A stretch of 64,000 bases of DNA from an uncultured Anderseniella sp. (GTDB lineage Bacteria; Pseudomonadota; Alphaproteobacteria; Rhizobiales; Aestuariivirgaceae): positions 186,001-250,000 of the forward strand of contig CANKYU010000002.1 in assembly GCA_947488295.1 (NCBI GenBank), written 5' to 3'. The position numbers were made by a program, and so were the translations under genes. This document shows, piece after piece, positions 27,801 to 37,803 of this stretch. The number at the start of each line of letters is the position of its first letter. Within the stretch, counting starts at the first letter, position 1. The notes under the pieces are model-generated. The model had not been told where the DNA came from, made no database searches, and saw only the letters and a list, made by a program, of their open reading frames with translations.

Positions 27801-28657
27801 CTCAAGGTTGGCAGTTGCCGGCGGGTACGCATGATGGTGACGCCCATGAACATCACCCCGGCCGTCATCAATGCCTCGATGATGGCACTGAGCACTTCAT
27901 GCCGGGGGACCAGGATCGGCAGAATGGAATTCAACGCCGCTTCAAGCTGGCCGGTCTCAAGGGTGATGAAGCCCACTGCGGGAATGGCGAAAATCATCGA
28001 CAGGGGAAACACGATCTGTGGCGACAGCAGAACCAGACAGGTAATAACCACCACGGCCAGCATGGCCATTCCCAGCACAATGCCTCGATACAGCGCCTGA
28101 CGATATGCATTGTGATCAAACGCCGAGCGCTGCCACAGCCTGACGCCTGAAACACCGACCTCCGACAGTTCCAGAGCAACGGTAAGGCTTGTTTTCGGCG
28201 GCACGGTAAACGCAAATGCATCGCGATCGGGTATGTCCAACCGGCGCAGTGTCACGCTCCGGGAAGACGATGCCGCCGATATGCGGCTGCTGGAATATGA
28301 CGGTGAAACAATGCCGGACCCGGGAAACGACTGCCTTGCCGCGTCGATTACCAGTTCTCTTTCAACCGCAGAGGGGTTGGCGGTTGTGAATATCGCCCAG
28401 CGATATTGCGGACCGGCGCCGGTTGCCTGCAGGTTCATGCTTTCGCTCTGGCCCGCAGCATTTGCAGGTAACTTGACCACGACCTGTCTGTTGTCGCTTT
28501 GAACAGCGCCCAGAAACGGGACAACATCGATATGGCTGGCCGAAAAGTCGGCGCGCACGACCTTGCCGGAATCCTGAGCCGAAACACCAGCCGTACTCAT
28601 GATCAAAGCTAGGCAAAAGCCGACCCATGCCGCAATTGTTAACCGCCAGAATGGCAT
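24869..28657 (-). CDS. Large membrane GGDEF-EAL protein (c-di-GMP phosphodiesterase type) with lysine-rich tail
   Basis: 1262 residues. In order: signal peptide (1-27), a periplasmic beta-rich region (28-185), about seven membrane helices (190-395), a PAS domain (about 410-525; DPKSWLTLIHPNDHN), a GGDEF domain (530-700), an EAL domain (715-965) and a 290-residue tail. The GGDEF site reads ARMPGDQF, so cyclase activity is almost certainly lost. The EAL site is intact (GFEALVRLR at 746-754, DDFGTGYSSLSYL near 871, AEGVET near 927), so it should hydrolyse c-di-GMP. The tail is rich in Pro, Glu and Ala and ends with repeated Lys-Ala/Arg motifs like histone H1 or Rhizobiales nucleoid proteins. ATG 28657 has AAAGAG upstream and gives the signal peptide; a longer frame to 28747 is rejected. 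Confidence 0.9.
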   Translation of the reverse strand: MPFWRLTIAAWVGFCLALIMSTAGVSAQDSGKVVRADFSASHIDVVPFLGAVQSDNRQVVVKLPANAAGQSESMNLQATGAGPQYRWAIFTTANPSAVERELVIDAARQSFPGSGIVSPSYSSSRISAASSSRSVTLRRLDIPDRDAFAFTVPPKTSLTVALELSEVGVSGVRLWQRSAFDHNAYRQALYRGIVLGMAMLAVVVITCLVLLSPQIVFPLSMIFAIPAVGFITLETGQLEAALNSILPILVPRHEVLSAIIEALMTAGVMFMGVTIMRTRRQLPTLSGLLIFAGGASVALAAYAFFEPVLVKQIVRIGFASGVVTVLVASAILAHRGGVRAKSSSMIWVLLGLWTAAASFIAIVRPPSELASPVLVGGLALVLVALAFVLAYFAFSSALNPEQDTLEAERNALALASASQVVWDYEPGDNSFFVGTELEKVLGYEEDSLDNTDPKSWLTLIHPNDHNAYFAALEVAKLRGNQHFEQQLRVRHADGRYRWYTLKGSSLPNGSETGLRLTGVLSDASQQRNSQNRLLSDAIFDVVTGLPNYALYLDRLSQATKRAIVSDDLQLNIVIVDIDRFNVVNDRLGQEIGDSLLKTISRRIEKLLPETSSLARMPGDQFAIIHETSSDQDVMETAIIFVDQVRHAVSQPVRVPPNEIYLTCCVGVAHWDPQMETADVLHRCADTALFDAKTRGKDKVAFYKPGMLQETSSAGLSMEDLQEALQERRFELLYQPIMRLSDRQLAGFEALVRLRKADGEILEPSGFLPLAERCGLIGDIGAFVLSESARQLGVWQRMFTPAQPVFVSVNVSSSQLTGPRLLHLARTVLSREELAPGTLKLEVTETMVMENPELSLQMLDRLKALGIGLSCDDFGTGYSSLSYLRRLPFDTIKVDRSFLQAGLETDRGSVILDAIILLAHDLGLQVVAEGVETQEQLNHLITLECDLAQGFLIGEPIDAQQVLAALGAPSRDTSSSQSGIASLWNRLTRKQPVVPPASIAVEPEFEPEVESLAPWSPYDFHPAPWAPRVANPAYEQQAIEGPQEETEPIASDEVADEEPAPIEYPVRGQGTTEADLETVSRQVKDALAGIDERRVPAPAASRPIPPMAPVALRRPEVEARPKPEPRPAPAPEPVEELKQPPKPAAEPPSAPAPEPAKASKPAITDPAPEKPEPAAEKQSEAQGERQKTAEKPDTRAAEKPVARKTTNGAAEAAQDTTEKDRPCRPQAQDKPKKTRAARKRPAKKAAARKKRGVAKKAKGTNAA

Positions 28658-28795
28658 AGTCACTCTTTCTATAACTTCCCCCCGGTAAACACATCTTAGC
28701 CTGACTATTGTCGAAGACCAAAGCCCGCTGATGGCAATGACGGTCAATATCCACCGATTAGGTTATTGCCCGAAGACTTTTCACAAGCCCTTCGC

Positions 28796-29383
28796 TCATC
28801 CCGGAGGGTCCGTATCCAGCAGGGCAAACAACAGATGATCCTGCCATCGGCCGTTGATCTTCAGGTATTTGCGGGCATAGCCTTCCTGCGAGAATCCGCA
28901 GCGCAACAGCAGTTTTTTCGAGGCCTCATTGACCGGCAGGCAGGCTGCTTCGATCCGGTGCAGCCGCAAACTGTCAAAGGCGAATGAGACGGCCGCATTT
29001 ACCGCCGCAGACATGTAGCCGCGGTTTGCGTATGGCTGGCCGACCCAATAGCCCAAAGAACAGGTCTGCGCCACGCCACGGCGCACATTTGAAAGGGTCA
29101 GCCCGCCGACAAGCTTGCCGGATTGCCGGCAGAATACGAAAAATGCATAGGCATAATCGTCTCGCATATCCTTGTTATAGCGGCGAATCCGGTGACGAAA
29201 GGAGGATTTGGTCAGGTCGTCGCGAGGCCAGGTCGGTTCCCATGGCTCCAAAAAAGCCCGGCTGGACGATCTCAACTGTGCCCATTCGGCATAGTCAGCC
29301 CCTATGGCGGGGCGCAGTACGATCCTTTCGGTCTGAATGACCGGTTCATTGTCCAGATATGCGTAAGTTCTCAAGAATGACAT
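28796..29383 (-). CDS. RimJ-like ribosomal-protein-type N-acetyltransferase
   Basis: 195 residues. TERIVLRPAIGADYAEWAQLRSSSR-like N-terminus, FLEPWEPTWPRDDLT, GYWVGQPYANRGYMSAAV (acetyl-CoA loop) and EAACLPVNEASKKLLLRCGF are the RimJ/RimL pattern. RimJ acetylates the N-terminus of ribosomal protein S5; other targets are possible. I start at MSFLRTYAYL (29383). It lies 40 bases after the M16 protease gene, at the end of the long minus-strand cta-thrC run. In Rhizobiales an acetyltransferase in this place is common. Confidence 0.88.
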   Translation of the reverse strand: MSFLRTYAYLDNEPVIQTERIVLRPAIGADYAEWAQLRSSSRAFLEPWEPTWPRDDLTKSSFRHRIRRYNKDMRDDYAYAFFVFCRQSGKLVGGLTLSNVRRGVAQTCSLGYWVGQPYANRGYMSAAVNAAVSFAFDSLRLHRIEAACLPVNEASKKLLLRCGFSQEGYARKYLKINGRWQDHLLFALLDTDPPG

Positions 29384-29423
29384 TTTGACTGCAGTAGTTG
29401 ATAGTCGGTCACACGTCGATGGT

Positions 29424-30683
29424 TCAGGCAAATCTTGCCGCAAGTTCATTGCCTTGTGCAAGCAGTGATGTATCACCAACTGCCGCGCGCGACAGGCTCG
29501 CCCCGCTGAATGTCGTGCCGGCCAGCCGTTTGACATCATCGGTGGTCACCGCATCGACCTTGGCAAGAATGTCTGCAACCTCGGGCACCTTGCCATAGGC
29601 GAGGAACTGGCGTGCAATCTGGTCTGCCCGCGAGGACGGACTTTCCAGGCTCATCACCAGCGAGGCCTTGAGTTGTGCCCGGGCACGATCCAGTTCGGCC
29701 TGTTCTATGTCCTGTGTGCTTGCCAGCAGCACATCTGTTGCCACCTTGCAAAACTCCGCTGCCGTATCCGGCGCCGTGCCCGCATACACCTGCATGAGGC
29801 CGGTATCGGCAAAAGCCGACACGTGGGCAAACGTCGAATAACAAAGACCACGACGCTCGCGAATTTCCTGAAACAGCCGCGATGACATGCCTCCGCCCAG
29901 AATGCTGGCCAGGAGATGAATACCGTAGACATCATCGTCATAATAACCCGGCGTTGAAAAAGCCATGACCTGATGCACCTGATCAAGCGGTCGTTTACGC
30001 GCCGCATCCCCGCCAGAATAGTCCGGCGTGGTGCGGCTGGCGCTTTCACCGTGCTCAATGCCTGACAAGCGTTCAAGCGCCGCTTCAACAAGCTCATCAT
30101 GATCAACACGGCCTGCCGCCGACAACACCATGCGCGATCCCGTGTAGTGCCTTGCCCGATAAGCGGCGAGGTCTTTCTCACTGAAACCCCTGACCGTCTC
30201 CGGCGTGCCGAGAATATCACGCCCGAGCGAGTGGTCCGGCCAGGCCAGTGTCTGGACAAGGTCGAAGACCAGATCGTCAGGCGTATCCTGCGCGGCCGCG
30301 ATTTCCTGCAGAATCACCCCTTTTTCCAATGCCAGATCATCAGCGGCAAAAACCGGATTGATGACAATGTCGGAGATCACATCCAGCGCCAACTGCCAGT
30401 CATGGCGCAGCACACGGGCATAATAGGCAGTGGTTTCCATGGAGGTCGACGCGTTCATGTCGCCACCGGCCGCTTCTATTTCAGCGGCAATTTCAAATGC
30501 GGACCGGTTACTGGTGCCCTTGAACGCCATATGTTCCAGCAAATGGGCCAATCCGTTCTCATTGTCGGCCTCGTCGCGGGCACCTGCCCTGGTCCACATG
30601 CCAAGCGAGACGGTTTCAACATGCTCCATGTTGTGGGACACAACGGTAAGCCCGTTGTCCAGTGTCGTGGTGCGTGCACTCAT
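29424..30683 (-). CDS. M16-family zinc peptidase (mitochondrial processing peptidase-like)
   Basis: 419 residues, single pitrilysin-type subunit. The inverted zinc site HLLEH is at 47-51 (NGLAHLLEHMAFKGT), with the distal glutamates in LEKGVILQEIAAAQD. The glycine-rich SILGGGMSSRLFQEIRERRGLCYS is the family's second-half signature. Such bacterial proteins are the relatives of the mitochondrial processing peptidase beta subunit. No signal peptide is visible. Its ATG overlaps the thrC stop by one base (TAATG), showing tight coupling. Confidence 0.92.
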   Translation of the reverse strand: MSARTTTLDNGLTVVSHNMEHVETVSLGMWTRAGARDEADNENGLAHLLEHMAFKGTSNRSAFEIAAEIEAAGGDMNASTSMETTAYYARVLRHDWQLALDVISDIVINPVFAADDLALEKGVILQEIAAAQDTPDDLVFDLVQTLAWPDHSLGRDILGTPETVRGFSEKDLAAYRARHYTGSRMVLSAAGRVDHDELVEAALERLSGIEHGESASRTTPDYSGGDAARKRPLDQVHQVMAFSTPGYYDDDVYGIHLLASILGGGMSSRLFQEIRERRGLCYSTFAHVSAFADTGLMQVYAGTAPDTAAEFCKVATDVLLASTQDIEQAELDRARAQLKASLVMSLESPSSRADQIARQFLAYGKVPEVADILAKVDAVTTDDVKRLAGTTFSGASLSRAAVGDTSLLAQGNELAARFA

Positions 30684-32083
30684 TACGCTTTACCTGCCTT
30701 TGTGCGCTCGAGGATGAACTGCTTCACCGCCGGCAATTCATTGTCCAGCACGTCGAAACGTTCGCGACGCTGCATCAGATCGCCCAATCTCTCAGGCAAA
30801 GCCGGTCGCACGCCGCAGGCTGCCTCGACAGCATCGGGAAACTTGGCCGGATGCGCTGTTGCCAGTGTAACCATGGGTACTTCCTGCACAGCCCGGGCGC
30901 GAGCCACGCCATAGCCCACCGCAGTGTGCGGATCGAGCAGCTCCCCGGTTTCCGCCAGTGTGGTGCGAATGACGTCCGCGGTTTCCGTCTCGCCGGTCCG
31001 GCCCGAGGCAAAGCCGGAAGAAATGTAATCGCGCATGTCCTGGTCCAGGGTAAAACTGCCGGATTGTTTCAGTCCCGCCATCAGGGTTGATAGGTGATCT
31101 GCATCCTTGCCGCAGGCTTCGAACAGCAGGCGCTCAAAGTTGCTGGATACCTGGATGTCCATGGACGGGCTCTGTGTTGCTTCAACACCGAGCACCTCAT
31201 ATCGACCGGTCTCCATGGTGCGGTGCAGAATGTCATTGATATTTGTCGCAACCACCAGGTCACCTATGGGCAAGCCCATGTGGCGGGCCACCTGACCGGC
31301 AAAAACATCACCGAAGTTACCGGTCGGCACACAGAAGTCCAGCTTGCGGTCAGGTGCTCCCAGCGCAAGCGCGGAGGTGAAATAGTACACTGTCTGCGCC
31401 ATGATGCGTGCCCAGTTGATCGAATTGACACCCGACAGGAGTACACGGCTGCGAAAATCCTCGTCCGCGAACATGGCTTTGACGTGCGCCTGACAGTCAT
31501 CGAAATTGCCCTGCAGCGCGATATTGTGAATGTTCGGCTTGTCCACCGTCGTCATCTGACGGCGCTGCACGTCGCTGACGAGACCGTGCGGGTGCAGGAT
31601 AAACACATCTGTGCGGGCCGACGCCGCAAACGCGTCAATGGCGGCACCGCCGGTGTCACCGGACGTCGCACCGACAATGGTAGCGCGCCTGCCGGCACGT
31701 TCCAGAGCATGGTCCATCAGCCGTGCCAGAAGCTGCATGGCGACATCTTTAAACGCCAGCGTGGGCCCGTGGAACAGTTCCATCAGCCAGTGATTTGCAT
31801 CGAGCTGTTTCAGCGGCACCACCGCCTTGTGGGCAAACGTGGCATACGCCTCATCAATCATCCGGCGCAGCTGGGCATCTTCAATTTCCCCGCCGGTAAA
31901 CGGCCTGATGACGGCAAAGGCGATTTCTGAGTAGCTGCTGCCGCGCAGTCCCCTCAGCTCCGCATGGCTCAACTGAGGCCAGCTTTCCGGCACATAAAGC
32001 CCGCCGTCTGACGCCAGGCCTGCCAGCAGTACATCGGTAAAACCAAGGGCAGGCGCCTGCCCGCGTGTCGAAATGTATTTCAT
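30683..32083 (-). CDS. thrC: Threonine synthase
   Basis: PLP enzyme converting O-phosphohomoserine to threonine. 466 residues from ATG 32083 (MKYISTRGQAPALGF, the usual start); a GTG four codons upstream is also possible. The PLP lysine is in HGPTLAFKDVAMQLL, and ATSGDTGGAAIDAF binds the phosphate. The second half has PTGNFGDVFAG and ATNINDILHR, both typical of the long ThrC type. It follows SURF1 by 22 bases and is coupled to the M16 gene, so amino-acid synthesis rides on the oxidase operon as in other Rhizobiales. Confidence 0.95.
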   Translation of the reverse strand: MKYISTRGQAPALGFTDVLLAGLASDGGLYVPESWPQLSHAELRGLRGSSYSEIAFAVIRPFTGGEIEDAQLRRMIDEAYATFAHKAVVPLKQLDANHWLMELFHGPTLAFKDVAMQLLARLMDHALERAGRRATIVGATSGDTGGAAIDAFAASARTDVFILHPHGLVSDVQRRQMTTVDKPNIHNIALQGNFDDCQAHVKAMFADEDFRSRVLLSGVNSINWARIMAQTVYYFTSALALGAPDRKLDFCVPTGNFGDVFAGQVARHMGLPIGDLVVATNINDILHRTMETGRYEVLGVEATQSPSMDIQVSSNFERLLFEACGKDADHLSTLMAGLKQSGSFTLDQDMRDYISSGFASGRTGETETADVIRTTLAETGELLDPHTAVGYGVARARAVQEVPMVTLATAHPAKFPDAVEAACGVRPALPERLGDLMQRRERFDVLDNELPAVKQFILERTKAGKA

Positions 32084-32105
32084 CTTTTCTGTCACTTCTC
32101 AGCGG

Positions 32106-32891
32106 TTACGCCTGATCTGAACCGTGGTCCAGACGCCGTTTGCGGATGAACAACCAGCTCATCACTGCCAGCACCAGGGCCAATGCATACCATGTGAAAG
32201 CGTATTGCAGGTGATTGTTGGGTAATTCAACCTTCAAATCCTCAGGATCAGGCCACGTGCCCTTTCCAGGTTCGCCGCCAGGCTCCAGTTGAACAAACAT
32301 GGCTGACGTTATCGGTTCCGGCCCCTGATATCCTTGCAGCAGATTACCTGGCATTGAAGCGGAAATGCCGACCAGGTCATACCAGTACCAGATACCCTGA
32401 TCGGTGTCTGCCTCGGGCGAGAACATGTTCCGGTCAGATGCCCGGTTGCGGGTTACGCCGGTGATGGTGATGTCACCTTCAGGCTTGCGGGTATCACCTT
32501 TAATCGGCACTTTCAGCATGCGTTGATCAATAAAACCGCGATCCACAAACACAATGAACCCAGATTTGTCGATAAACGGGGTGATTACCTGGAAACCAGG
32601 CCTCTTGCCGCGTGCGCGATAGACATATCGCGTGGCATCGTGGCGGTATTCACCGTTAAGCCGAACCCGCAGGAAATCCACATCAAAGCCATGCTCCATG
32701 CCGGCCTCGATATCGTAGATGGTCACCGGATTGCCGGTCAGGGAGGAACTGCGTTTCTCAATCAGCTCCAGCTTCCACTGCAGGCGCAGCACCTGCCACG
32801 AGCCCAGGCCGGCCAGCAGCACAATGCCGGCAAGCGCCGCAACGATAATCGGCCAGCTACGGCGCGCAGGGTTTGAAGGGGCGGTTGTCAC
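32106..32891 (-). CDS. SURF1-family cytochrome oxidase assembly protein
   Basis: 261 residues with one helix near each end (WPIIVAALAGIVLLAGLGSW at the N-terminus; LQYAFTWYALALVLAVMSWL at the C-terminus) and a periplasmic domain between, the SURF1 topology. GSWQVLRLQWKLELI, GFQVITPF and VFVDRGFID are family landmarks. SURF1 assists heme a insertion into subunit I of aa3 oxidases. It overlaps the DUF983 gene by four bases. Confidence 0.93.
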   Translation of the reverse strand: MTTAPSNPARRSWPIIVAALAGIVLLAGLGSWQVLRLQWKLELIEKRSSSLTGNPVTIYDIEAGMEHGFDVDFLRVRLNGEYRHDATRYVYRARGKRPGFQVITPFIDKSGFIVFVDRGFIDQRMLKVPIKGDTRKPEGDITITGVTRNRASDRNMFSPEADTDQGIWYWYDLVGISASMPGNLLQGYQGPEPITSAMFVQLEPGGEPGKGTWPDPEDLKVELPNNHLQYAFTWYALALVLAVMSWLFIRKRRLDHGSDQA

Positions 32892-33268
32892 TTGTCTTCC
32901 AACCTGCCTTCACGGGCACTGGTAAGGTATTGCTGGTTCACAAAAATACCCTTGACCGGGCGCAATGCCAGCAGCGGCAAACCCACCGCCAGCGGCAGAG
33001 CCACCAGGGCATGTACCCACCACACCGGTTGCCAGTTCAACTCGACAAACAGCACTCCGCCCATGGCAAGCGTGCCGCACAACAGCATGATGAACCATGC
33101 CGCCCCGTCGCCGCTGTCGGAAAACGAATAATCAAGATCACAATGATCGCACTTGTCAGGGATCGTCAGATAGCCCTTGAACAACCGTCCCTGGCCACAG
33201 CGCGGGCACAAGCCCCTGATGCCGTTGCTGACCGGCGATTGCGGCGGATAATAGGGTTGCTGGCTCAT
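32888..33268 (-). CDS. DUF983-family membrane protein with zinc-ribbon-like cysteines
   Basis: 126 residues. Two CxxC pairs (GLCPRCGQG and DKCDHCDLD) form a probable zinc ribbon at 19-47, followed by two or three membrane helices. Genes of this family sit between ctaE and SURF1 in most Alphaproteobacteria, which implies a role in oxidase assembly, but none is proven. An apparent terminator lies between it and ctaE upstream, so expression may be reduced relative to the subunits. Confidence 0.85.
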   Translation of the reverse strand: MSQQPYYPPQSPVSNGIRGLCPRCGQGRLFKGYLTIPDKCDHCDLDYSFSDSGDGAAWFIMLLCGTLAMGGVLFVELNWQPVWWVHALVALPLAVGLPLLALRPVKGIFVNQQYLTSAREGRLEDK

Positions 33269-33309
33269 CCAGGACGCGGCCTTTAACTACTCTCATACTG
33301 CTTTGAACG

Positions 33310-33351
33310 AAAAGACCGCATGGGAGGACTTTTCACGCCCCTCATGCGGTC
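33310..33351 (-). terminator. Intrinsic terminator or attenuator after ctaE
   Basis: On the minus strand GACCGCATG (33351-33343) pairs perfectly with CATGCGGTC (33322-33314), with further partial pairing inside, and TTTT (33313-33310) follows the stem. It lies in the 115-base gap between ctaE and the DUF983 gene. It would end or thin out transcription of the oxidase operon before the assembly and thrC genes. Confidence 0.65.
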
Positions 33352-33383
33352 CAATGATCAGACGATCAGGTTTAAGCCCCCGA

Positions 33384-34247
33384 TCAATGCGGTGCTATCG
33401 TAGCCCCCACACTGCCCCACACGTAAATGCAGGCGAACAGGAACAGCCAGACCACGTCCACAAAGTGCCAGTACCAGGCAGCGGCTTCAAAGCCGAAATG
33501 TTTCTCCGGCGTGAAGTGTCCGGCCAGGGCGCGGAACAGGCAGACAATCAGGAACAGGGTTCCGACCAGCACGTGGAAACCGTGGAAACCGGTTGCCATG
33601 TAGAAGGTCGATGAATAGATGTTGCCACCATTGTCGGCCTGGAAAGCAAAAGCTGCATGACCGTATTCATAGGCCTGAACACAGGTGAACAACGCACCCA
33701 GGGCAATGGTGCAGATCAGGCCCCATTTCAGGCCGTCGCGATCATTGTTGATCAGCGCATGGTGCGCCCAGGTCACGGTGGTGCCTGACAACAGCAGAAT
33801 GAGGGTGTTGAGCAGCGGCAGGTGCCACGGATCAAATACTTCCGTTCCTGCCGGTGGCCACACGCCCTGAGTCAGCTCGACCCGGGTCGCCTGAATGGCG
33901 GAATCCGTATACAGCGAGGCTTCAAAGAATGCCCAGAACCAGGCCACGAAGAACATGATTTCCGATGCGATGAACATCAGCATGCCATAGCGCAGGTGAA
34001 GCTGCACGACAGGTGTGTGGTCGCCCCTGTGGCTTTCAATCACAACATCACGCCACCACATGAACATGGTGTACAGAACAATGGCGAAGCCCAGCAACGC
34101 CGCCCACGAGACCCCCCAGGTCTGGCCGCCGTGCATCCAGTAGATCGACCCGATCGCGAGGATCAGCGCGCCGATGGAACCGACAACCGGCCAAGGGCTG
34201 GGGTCAACCAGATGATAGTCGTGATTTTTAGCGTGGCTGTCTGCCAT
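33384..34247 (-). CDS. ctaE: Cytochrome c oxidase subunit III
   Basis: 287 residues with seven membrane helices. [16 protein letters not shown] at the start, [24 protein letters not shown] with the helix III carboxylate, and [18 protein letters not shown] are standard subunit III motifs. The true ATG is 34247 (MADSHAKNH), which has AGGGAGAAAAGG upstream; the in-frame GTG/ATG codons before it lie in the gap after ctaG. Confidence 0.95.
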   Translation of the reverse strand: MADSHAKNHDYHLVDPSPWPVVGSIGALILAIGSIYWMHGGQTWGVSWAALLGFAIVLYTMFMWWRDVVIESHRGDHTPVVQLHLRYGMLMFIASEIMFFVAWFWAFFEASLYTDSAIQATRVELTQGVWPPAGTEVFDPWHLPLLNTLILLLSGTTVTWAHHALINNDRDGLKWGLICTIALGALFTCVQAYEYGHAAFAFQADNGGNIYSSTFYMATGFHGFHVLVGTLFLIVCLFRALAGHFTPEKHFGFEAAAWYWHFVDVVWLFLFACIYVWGSVGATIAPH

Positions 34248-34308
34248 AGCCCTTTTCTCCCGCTCAAGCTGTCCGGCCAATGTGTATACTGGCGGCGGAC
34301 AAAGTCAA

Positions 34309-34905
34309 TTAATTCACCGTGTTGTCATCTTTCGGACCTGGTGCAGATGATGTCTTCACCGGCTCCTCGTCCACAGCATAAAACGTATATGAAAGCGTAA
34401 TCGTCTTGACCGATTTCATGTCCGGATCATTGACGATATCCGGATCCACGAAATAACTCACCGGCATGTCAACGGACTGGCCCGGCTGCAGTGTCTGCTC
34501 GGTAAAGCAGAAGCACTCGATTTTCGAAAAGTACACGCCCGCTCCGACCGGCGTCACATTGAAGGTCGCAGTGCCGGTAACCGGCCGCTTGCCGTTGTTC
34601 GCCGCCTTGTAGAACGCCAGCGTCTGTTCGCCGATGCGAATGGTCTGGCTGTGCTGGCTGGGAACGAAATCCCAGTTCAGCGATGAATTCACATTGGCAT
34701 CAAAGGTAACGGTGATTTTCTGATCAAGCGCTGCTTCAGGTGATGCATCGGCACGCTGGGTCGTACCGCCGAAGCCTGTGACCTGGCAGAAAATCTGGTA
34801 CAGCGGCACAGCCGCATAGGCCACGCCGACCATGCCGATAGCCACGCCGCCGGCCATAATGGCCACCCGCAAATTCGACTTTCCCTCAGGCTGCCTGGAA
34901 CTCAT
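34309..34905 (-). CDS. ctaG: Cytochrome oxidase copper chaperone CtaG/Cox11
   Basis: 198 residues: one N-terminal membrane helix and a periplasmic immunoglobulin-like domain that delivers copper to the CuB site. The copper motif CFCF is in FSKIECFCFTEQ; VPLYQIFCQVTGFGGTTQ after the helix and the strand MPVSYFVDPDI are also typical. The ATG is one base after the stop of the small upstream gene, with GGAGG before it. Confidence 0.95.
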   Translation of the reverse strand: MSSRQPEGKSNLRVAIMAGGVAIGMVGVAYAAVPLYQIFCQVTGFGGTTQRADASPEAALDQKITVTFDANVNSSLNWDFVPSQHSQTIRIGEQTLAFYKAANNGKRPVTGTATFNVTPVGAGVYFSKIECFCFTEQTLQPGQSVDMPVSYFVDPDIVNDPDMKSVKTITLSYTFYAVDEEPVKTSSAPGPKDDNTVN

Positions 34906-34906
34906 G

Positions 34907-35071
34907 TCATCCTCCCGCCTGCATGGAAATGTTTGAACTCATGCGAACCACCGTGGTGACGAAAAACAAAATGACCAGGGCCACCAGCGACCATGCAATC
35001 ACAACCGACCGCTTGCGCTGGCGGGCCCGTTCCTCATCGGTAGGCGTATGTGTCTGCATGTCTTCGGCCAT
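34907..35071 (-). CDS. Small single-helix membrane protein of the oxidase operon (CoxF-like)
   Basis: 54 codons, easily missed. It reads MAEDMQTHTPTDEERARQ, then basic residues RKR, one membrane helix (SVVIAWSLVALVILFFVTTV) and a short tail RMSSNISMQAGG. It starts three bases after the ctaB stop and its own stop is one base before the ctaG ATG; its last codons supply the ctaG ribosome-binding site. Small proteins of this shape occupy the same slot in Rhizobiales cox operons, sometimes called CoxF. They may act in CtaG/heme handling or as an oxidase small subunit; the role is not established. Confidence 0.85.
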   Translation of the reverse strand: MAEDMQTHTPTDEERARQRKRSVVIAWSLVALVILFFVTTVVRMSSNISMQAGG

Positions 35072-35074
35072 GGT

Positions 35075-36025
35075 CTATATCAACCCTGTCAGGCTGACGG
35101 CCCGGTCAACAAGCAGGGACCCGAACATGGCAAAAAGATAAAGGATTGAATAGCCGAACAGTTTTTTCGGCGCACGCTCGGCCTTTTCGCCCTCGCGCAG
35201 CGAATACACTGCCCAGGCATGCCAGATGAATTTGGCGGTCAGCGCAAAGGCAGCCACACCATAGACCCAGCCGGCAATGCCGGCAGCAACCGGCAGTGCT
35301 GCAACCGGCGCCATGGCCAGCGAGTACCACCAGATTTGTCTGCGCGTGGCATCAACACCCGCCACATTCGGCAACATCGGAACACCGGCGGTTTCATAGT
35401 CGCCAAACCGGAACAGGGCCAATGCCCAGAAGTGCGGCGGCGTCCACATGAATATGATCAGGAACAGCGACACACTGGCCATGTCCACCGACCCGGTCAC
35501 CGCAGACCAGGCAACCATCGGCGGGAATGCGCCTGCGGCGCCGCCAATGACAATGTTCTGCGGCGTCGAGCGCTTGAGGAACGCCGTGTAGATCACGGCA
35601 TAGAAGAATATCGTAAATGCGAGGAAGGCAGCCGCGACCCAGTTCACGGCAAGGCCCAGCACAACAACAGAGCCAACCGAAAGGGTTATGCCGAAAATAT
35701 AAGCTTCGCCGGGCTCTATGGCGCCGCGCGGGATCGGGCGCTTGGCAGTACGGCCCATCCGCGCGTCAATATCGGCATCATATGCCATGTTCAAAGCCCC
35801 GGACGCACCTGCCCCGACAGCAATGCACAAAATAGCGATGAATGCTGTCCATGGATGAATATCACCCGGAGCCAGAAGCAACCCGCAAATGGCGGTAAAA
35901 ATGACCAGCGACATGACACGCGGCTTGAGCAGCGCCCAGAAATCCTCAACAGCGCCTTTGCCGCCAAGCGCAAATGAATGCGCTTCGCGGCCCTGCTGCA
36001 TCATGTCTGTGCGAACGTCTGTCAT
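35075..36025 (-). CDS. ctaB: Protoheme IX farnesyltransferase (heme O synthase)
   Basis: 316 residues, UbiA superfamily, about nine membrane helices. The prenyl-diphosphate-Mg motif is [21 protein letters not shown]-like, written as NxxxDxxxD with KRPIPRG following; the second acidic site is near [15 protein letters not shown]. It converts heme b to heme o, the precursor of heme a for this aa3 oxidase. An in-frame ATG seven codons in (MQQG) is also possible. Confidence 0.94.
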   Translation of the reverse strand: MTDVRTDMMQQGREAHSFALGGKGAVEDFWALLKPRVMSLVIFTAICGLLLAPGDIHPWTAFIAILCIAVGAGASGALNMAYDADIDARMGRTAKRPIPRGAIEPGEAYIFGITLSVGSVVVLGLAVNWVAAAFLAFTIFFYAVIYTAFLKRSTPQNIVIGGAAGAFPPMVAWSAVTGSVDMASVSLFLIIFMWTPPHFWALALFRFGDYETAGVPMLPNVAGVDATRRQIWWYSLAMAPVAALPVAAGIAGWVYGVAAFALTAKFIWHAWAVYSLREGEKAERAPKKLFGYSILYLFAMFGSLLVDRAVSLTGLI

Positions 36026-36112
36026 CGGTATCCCAAAATTTACCGGCGGCTTGCGCCAATTGCTGCTCCGGCCCGCAACAATAACGCAGCGGACCGGGTG
36101 TCTTGTTTCTGC

Positions 36113-37798
<1,686 letters not shown>

Positions 37799-37803
37799 TC
37801 AAT

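Noticed and set aside
35219-35977. 252-codon plus-strand frame opposite ctaB
   Set aside because: Very polar His/Arg/Asn-rich chance product, complementary to membrane-helix codons.
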